A DNA stretch of 19,197 bases, taken from contig DIFQ01000060.1 of NCBI GenBank assembly GCA_002419215.1, forward strand, positions 1 through 19,197, written 5' to 3'. Under the pieces are notes generated by a model, which saw nothing but the letters and a program-made list of their open reading frames with translations, did not search any database and had not been told where the DNA came from. Positions 15,616-19,197 of the stretch are shown piece after piece; positions within the stretch are counted from its first letter, which is position 1, and each line of letters starts with the position of its first letter. A program made the translations under genes and the position numbers. This DNA is from Syntrophaceae bacterium UBA5744 (GTDB lineage Bacteria; Desulfobacterota; Syntrophia; Syntrophales; UBA2192).

Positions 15616-16947
15616 GATCTCGCGGAGCAGTTCCTGGGCCGCGATGTGGATCAAATCCCACGCCCCGCCAAAGGGAGGCGCATAGGCGAGATCCAGGTAG
15701 CCGAGCTCGCCGAGATCGAACCCGTTCCACAAGCAGGCGGAGAGCACGTCGATCTTCCTGACGGCCCCTCCCCGTCCCGCGGCCTGGGCCCCCAGGAGCT
15801 TCCCCGTGGACCGGTCGGCCACGATCTTGAGGCCCAGTCTCGGCCCTCCCATGGAACGTGCCGTCGATGTGCCCCAGACAAGAGTGCTTTCCGGATTGAA
15901 CCCGCTATCCAGGGCCTCCTTTTCGGAGAGGCCGCAGGCGGCCACCTCGAGATCGAAGACCCGGAAGGCCGTGGCCCCCACGGCCCCCTCGAAGCGCGCG
16001 GGGCGCCCGCCGATGTTGCTGCCTGCAATACGTCCCTGCTTGTTGGCAATGTCACCCAGGGGAATGGATGTCCATCTGCGGCTCACCCGGTGGAAAACCT
16101 CGCAGCAGTCGCCCGCGGACCAGATCCCATCGCGGGACGTCTTCTGGGTGAAATCGACCTGCACGGCCCCCGTGCCTTCACCGATTGCGCACCCGACGGA
16201 CTTGGCCAGGTCCACCTCGGGGGTCACGCCCAGACCCATGAGAATGACATCCGTCTCGATGACGCCGCCGTCCGTCACGAGCTGCAGGGAACCCTCCCGC
16301 CCTTTATCGATCGCCATCGGCTTCCTGCCGGGGATGAACTCCACACCGTTGCGGGTGATCTCCTCGAGAACGACCTTCGAGAACTCCCCATCCCACTTTT
16401 TTACCGGTAGCTTGCCCCGGTAGACGATCGTCGTCTGCAGCCCGATCCGCTTCAGCGCCTCGCTCATCTCCATGGCGATGTACCCCGCGCCGAGAATCGC
16501 CGCCCGCCGGCAGTGGCGATCGCGGATGAACGACTTGATCCGGATCGCGTCGGTCAGGTTCTTCATGGTGAAGACCCCTTCGAGGGTCTCCCCCGGGATG
16601 CCCGGCATCATGGGCCGGCTCCCCGTGGCGATGACGAGGGCGTCGTAAGGGAGCTTGGACCCGCCCGAGAGTCGGACGACGCCCGAGGAGGCGTCGATCT
16701 CCTCGACCCGGGTTCGAAGGAGGACTTCGATTCCCGATTCGGCGAACTTCTCCGGTGTTCTTGCGATGAGCCTCTTTTCGTCCTTGATTACATCCCCGAT
16801 GTAATAGGGGGTGGGTCAGGCCGCAAAAGAGACGTGTTCGCCCTGCTCGACGATCTTGATCGCCAGAGAGGGGTCCTGCCGCTTCGCCTCAGCGGCCACG
16901 GAAGGCCCGCCCGCGGAGCCTCCGATGATGACAACGTTCTTTCCCAT
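15604..16947 (-). CDS. Selenocysteine-containing NADH oxidase / CoA-disulfide-reductase-family flavoprotein
   Basis: This FAD- and NAD(P)H-binding flavoprotein has 447 residues if the in-frame TGA at 16816-16818 is read as selenocysteine. Visible in order: MGKNVVIIGGSAGGPSVAAE (FAD motif 9-14), SFAA-U-PTPYYIGD (Sec44), ATGSRP (107-112), the NAD-binding ILGAGYIAMEMSE (about 151-163), SAGDCCEV, and a C-terminal dimerisation domain with AYAPPFGGAWD. Family members (NADH oxidase, NADH peroxidase, CoA-disulfide reductase) have a single redox Cys at about residue 42-44 in a CxxPYY context, exactly where the TGA falls. No other stop or frameshift occurs in the frame. A gene caller that stops at TGA would start at 16611 and lose the FAD domain. 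The ATG at 16947 has AGGAG ten bases upstream. lgt is 82 bases upstream. The substrate is unknown: oxygen, peroxide, CoA disulfide or a polysulfide. Confidence 0.85.
16787..16818 (-). promoter_or_regulatory. Selenocysteine codon and bacterial SECIS-like hairpin
   Basis: On the minus strand the UGA (16818-16816) is followed after ten bases by a perfect 8-bp stem, ATTACATC with GATGTAAT (16805-16798 and 16794-16787), closing a GGG loop. The loop starts 18 bases after the UGA. Bacterial SECIS elements, bound by SelB, lie within the coding region just after the UGA, with a short apical loop containing an early G roughly 16-37 bases away. This hairpin meets those criteria. The stem is A/T-rich within otherwise very GC-rich codons, which suggests selection on structure. 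Confidence 0.8.
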
Positions 16948-17029
16948 TTTTCATTTTCTCCTGTTCCCCGACGTCCGGCCGGCCGTCGGACCGGCACGAG
17001 CAAGCGGCCCGGGCCTCGCGACCGAACGT

Positions 17030-17869
17030 CTAATGTTTTGCCCGCGATTGCAGGTAGATGTAGAGCCCCGCACCCGCGATCATCATGGCCAGGCAGAGGA
17101 TCTGGCCGATGGTGATCATCCCGAAGTAAAGACCGATGTGCGCGTCGGGCTCCCGGACGTACTCGATGAAGAAACGGACGGCCCCATACCCGATCAGGTA
17201 GTAAGCGAGGAAGGCGCCCTCGAAGGGTCGCTGCCGGCGCATTCCCCAGAGCACCGCAAAAAGGACGAGCCCTTCGAAAAAAGCCTCGTAGAGCTGGGAG
17301 GGGTGGCGCAGCATCCGGGTGGAATCGAGGGGAAAGTACATCCCCCAGGGGGCGGTCGTTGCCCGGCCCCAGAGCTCTCCGTTGATGAAGTTCCCGATGC
17401 GCCCGAAGGTGTACCCCAGGGGGACGCAGGGGATGAAGAGGTCGATGAGGTCCCAGAACCGGATCCCGCGGATATAGCAGAACATGGCGCCGGCGATGAC
17501 GACGCCGATGAGCCCCCCGTGAAAAGACATCCCGCTGATGCCGACGAACTTCACGCCGTTTGCGAAGGAGAAGGGCAGGAAGACCTCCAGGGGGTGCCTG
17601 ACGAAATACTCGAAGTTGTAGAAGAAGACGTACCCGAGCCGCCCGCCCAGGATGAGCCCCAGGATGCCCCAGACCATCAAATCCTGGATCGTCTCCTTGG
17701 TGTAGGGGAACTTCTCCGTGCGCAGCCGGTACGCGACGAGCAGGTACGTCAGCGCGAAGGCCACGATGTACATGAGGCTGTAGTAGCGGACCTGGAAGGA
17801 GCCGATCGAAAAAATGCTCGGGTCGATCTTCGAGGGCAGGTGCTGCCAGAATGAGACAAAGTTATCCAA
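17030..17869 (-). CDS. lgt: Prolipoprotein diacylglyceryl transferase
   Basis: Lgt moves the diacylglyceryl group of phosphatidylglycerol to the lipobox cysteine of prolipoproteins in the inner membrane. The protein has 279 residues and about seven membrane segments. Conserved features are SFHGGLIGV with the essential His, the Lgt signature GRIGNFINGELWGR, HPSQLYEA, and the late YGAVRFFIEYVREPD with its Arg. The start is taken as TTG at 17869, because GAGAGGAG lies six bases upstream and the N-terminus MDNFVSFWQHLPSKIDP then matches relatives. A longer frame opens with TTG at 17914 but runs through that ribosome-binding site. The Sec flavoprotein gene lies 82 bases downstream and could be co-transcribed. 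Confidence 0.94.
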   Translation of the reverse strand: MDNFVSFWQHLPSKIDPSIFSIGSFQVRYYSLMYIVAFALTYLLVAYRLRTEKFPYTKETIQDLMVWGILGLILGGRLGYVFFYNFEYFVRHPLEVFLPFSFANGVKFVGISGMSFHGGLIGVVIAGAMFCYIRGIRFWDLIDLFIPCVPLGYTFGRIGNFINGELWGRATTAPWGMYFPLDSTRMLRHPSQLYEAFFEGLVLFAVLWGMRRQRPFEGAFLAYYLIGYGAVRFFIEYVREPDAHIGLYFGMITIGQILCLAMMIAGAGLYIYLQSRAKH

Positions 17870-17875
17870 CTCACT

Positions 17876-17883
17876 CTCCTCTC
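17876..17883 (-). promoter_or_regulatory. Ribosome-binding site that decides the TTG start of lgt
   Basis: On the minus strand GAGAGGAG ends six bases before TTG at 17869. No ATG lies near the family N-terminus in this frame, so this site fixes the start. Confidence 0.7.
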
Positions 17884-17921
17884 GTAGTAACCTCTTAATT
17901 TCGGCCTCGCCCAATGATCAC

Positions 17922-18015
17922 GAAGATCGGAAGTGAGGAACCTCGGAAGATCGGAAATGGAAAAATCCGCTTGTCCTCTTTTCCGCTCTTCTGCTCTTCC
18001 GCTCTTCCTCACTTC
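17922..18015. repeat. Octamer-unit inverted repeat, copy 5
   Basis: The left arm is GAAGATCG, GAAGTGAG, GAACCTCG, GAAGATCG, GAAATGGA (17922-17961). The right arm in reverse complement is GAAGTGAG, GAAGAGCG, GAAGAGCA, GAAGAGCG, GAAAAGAG, GACAAGCG (18015 down to 17968). It occupies nearly the whole gap between trxB and lgt, with the right arm 15 bases after the trxB stop. Confidence 0.88.
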
Positions 18016-18030
18016 AGGCGCAGCCGCGCT

Positions 18031-19005
18031 CTACCGCCCGCTATACCCCTCGCCCTTCAGCTCCTCGACGTAGAGCTGCGCCGAGAAGGCGGCCGTGGCG
18101 CCGTCGCCGCAGGCCGTCACGACCTGCCGCAGGAGTTTCTCGATGCAGTCGCCGCAGGCGAAAATCCCCGGCTCCGATGTCTTCATGTCCCGGTCCGCCG
18201 AGATGTACCCCTCCTTGTCGAGCTTCACGACCCCCTTCATGAATTCCGTGTTCGGAACCAGGCCGATGAAAACGAACACGCCGTCTGCGGGAATGTCCCG
18301 GGTCTGCTTCGCGTCTTTCGTGCCGGTGATCTTCACGTGCGTGACCGCCTCCGCGCCGCCGATTTCGGTCACGACGGAATCCCAGGCGAAAGCGATCTTC
18401 AGGTTCGCGGCGGCCCGCTCGCGCAGGATGGGTGTTGCGCGCAGCCGGTCGCGGCGGTGGACGATCGTCACCTTGCTCGCGAAATTCGTGAGGAACAGCG
18501 CCTCCTGGACGGCCGTGTCGCCGCCGCCGATGACAATGACCTCCCGGTCGCGATAGAAGGGCCCGTCACAGGTGGCGCAGTACGAGACGCCGCGCCCCGT
18601 GAACTCCGCCTCGCCGGGCACGCCGATCTTGCGCCAGTTGGCCCCGGTGGCCACGATGACGGAAAGCGCCTCGAAATCCCCCGCGTCGGTTTTGACCCGC
18701 CAGCCGGCCAGCCCCGAAATGTCGGTTTTCTCCAGGCCCCTCACGGAAGCGTAAGTCGTCTCGAGCCCGAATTTCTTTGCCTGCTCCTTGAACTTTTCCA
18801 CGAGTTCATAGCCGCCGATATCGGGAACGCCGGGGTAGTTTTCCACGAGGTGGGTCACGGTGATCTGGCTCATGACCATCCCGGACTCGAGCAGAAGTGT
18901 CTTGAAGTTCGCCCTTGCCGAGTAGAGCCCGGCCGTGAGGCCCCCGGGCCCCCCGCCGATGATGATGACGTCGTATGCGCCTTCCGGCATTTTCTTTTCA
19001 CTCAT
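18031..19005 (-). CDS. trxB: Thioredoxin reductase
   Basis: This NADPH- and FAD-dependent enzyme reduces thioredoxin in the cytoplasm. The 324 residues match the low-molecular-weight family. DVIIIGGGPGGLTAGLYSAR is the FAD motif (about 12-31). The active-site disulfide is in SYCATCDGPFYRDREV (CATC, about 142-145), followed by the NADPH-binding VIGGGDTAVQEALFLT. The late FACGDCIEKLLRQVVTACGDGATAA holds the second FAD motif. GDTA with HRRDRLRA suggests the usual NADPH-type site. The ATG at 19005 follows a weak GGCGGGA site. It starts 16 bases after the stop of the upstream gene, so the two are probably co-transcribed. An octamer repeat separates it from lgt. Confidence 0.95.
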   Translation of the reverse strand: MSEKKMPEGAYDVIIIGGGPGGLTAGLYSARANFKTLLLESGMVMSQITVTHLVENYPGVPDIGGYELVEKFKEQAKKFGLETTYASVRGLEKTDISGLAGWRVKTDAGDFEALSVIVATGANWRKIGVPGEAEFTGRGVSYCATCDGPFYRDREVIVIGGGDTAVQEALFLTNFASKVTIVHRRDRLRATPILRERAAANLKIAFAWDSVVTEIGGAEAVTHVKITGTKDAKQTRDIPADGVFVFIGLVPNTEFMKGVVKLDKEGYISADRDMKTSEPGIFACGDCIEKLLRQVVTACGDGATAAFSAQLYVEELKGEGYSGR

Positions 19006-19021
19006 GATGTTCCCGCCTTCC

Positions 19022-19197
19022 TCACTTGAACAGTTTCTTGATTCCCTTCATCGTCTTCTTGGCGGCCTTCTGCTGCTCCTTGCGCGCCTTCTTCTCTTCC
19101 TTCTCCCGCTCTTTCCGCAGGGCCTCGGCATCGCCCGCAACGGCTGTCCCCGCCGCCGGTGACGACTCGGCGGCCTGCGGCGCCGCAGGCGGAGCAG
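19022..19197 (-). CDS. Unrecognised protein, C-terminal 58 residues (runs off the right edge)
   Basis: The visible end has two parts: an Ala/Pro-rich linker (ending AAESSPAAGTAVAGD) and a strongly charged Lys/Glu/Arg helix (EALRKEREKEEKKARKE and onward), closing with MKGIKKLFK. I do not recognise a family; the composition is low-complexity. It is taken as real because the frame is open to the edge in the trxB orientation and its TGA lies 16 bases before the trxB ATG, as in an operon. The N-terminal part would be needed to identify it. Confidence 0.55.
   Translation of the reverse strand, partial: APPAAPQAAESSPAAGTAVAGDAEALRKEREKEEKKARKEQQKAAKKTMKGIKKLFK

Noticed and set aside
16612..16947. 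Reading the flavoprotein as a pseudogene broken by a nonsense mutation
   Set aside because: The only disruption is a TGA at the catalytic Cys position, the rest of the frame and all cofactor motifs are intact, and a SECIS-like hairpin follows at the right distance.

Overview
The window is GC-rich, densely coding bacterial chromosome. The gene set is HU, RecBC, RmuC, PpsR, a long-chain polyprenyl diphosphate synthase, a UbiA prenyltransferase, Nnr, Fe/Mn superoxide dismutase, CutA, Lgt and TrxB. Together with a probable selenoprotein this suggests a deltaproteobacterium (Desulfobacterota, possibly near Syntrophales). That placement is inference from gene style; no rRNA or other marker is present.

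Layout, left to right. (1) 1-4419, minus strand: hup (HU) with its own promoter and terminator, then recC and the start of recB. (2) 4420-6545: a non-coding stretch of about 400 bp, a heptamer repeat array, then rmuC on the plus strand. (3) 6546-8680: ppsR (minus) and a polyprenyl diphosphate synthase (plus) are divergent; a bidirectional terminator follows. (4) 8915-15506, minus strand: DUF3108 exported protein, nnr, a small flavodoxin, a PfkB-family sugar kinase, a UbiA prenyltransferase, superoxide dismutase and cutA. (5) 15604-19197, minus strand: an FAD/NADH-dependent disulfide reductase (NADH oxidase family), lgt, trxB, and the 3' end of an unrecognised gene.

The most notable gene is the NADH-oxidase-family flavoprotein at 15604-16947. 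A conventional reading starts at 16611 and lacks the FAD-binding domain. The same frame runs upstream through a single in-frame TGA (16816-16818) to an ATG with the expected N-terminal GGSAGG dinucleotide-binding motif. The TGA falls exactly where this family has its redox-active cysteine. Ten bases after it lies a perfect 8-bp hairpin with a GGG loop, which fits a bacterial SECIS element. I read it as a selenocysteine (Sec44) protein.

The second notable signal is a family of intergenic elements built from degenerate 8-base units (GAAGNNNN). They usually form two inverted arms of four or five units, giving long imperfect hairpins. There are five two-armed copies and two single arms here. Stop codons of four genes lie inside the arms, in one case with the last residues of the protein. 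A sister family of 7-base units (GGGTATC-like, CAGGCAT-like, ACGCTAA-like) occurs at three other places. These elements sit mainly at gene ends and may act in termination or mRNA 3'-end protection.

Functionally, the minus-strand genes share redox and repair themes (TrxB, the Sec flavoprotein, SOD, flavodoxin, NAD(P)HX repair). The prenyl synthase and UbiA enzyme could both serve quinone synthesis. DNA maintenance (HU, RecBC, RmuC) occupies the left third.
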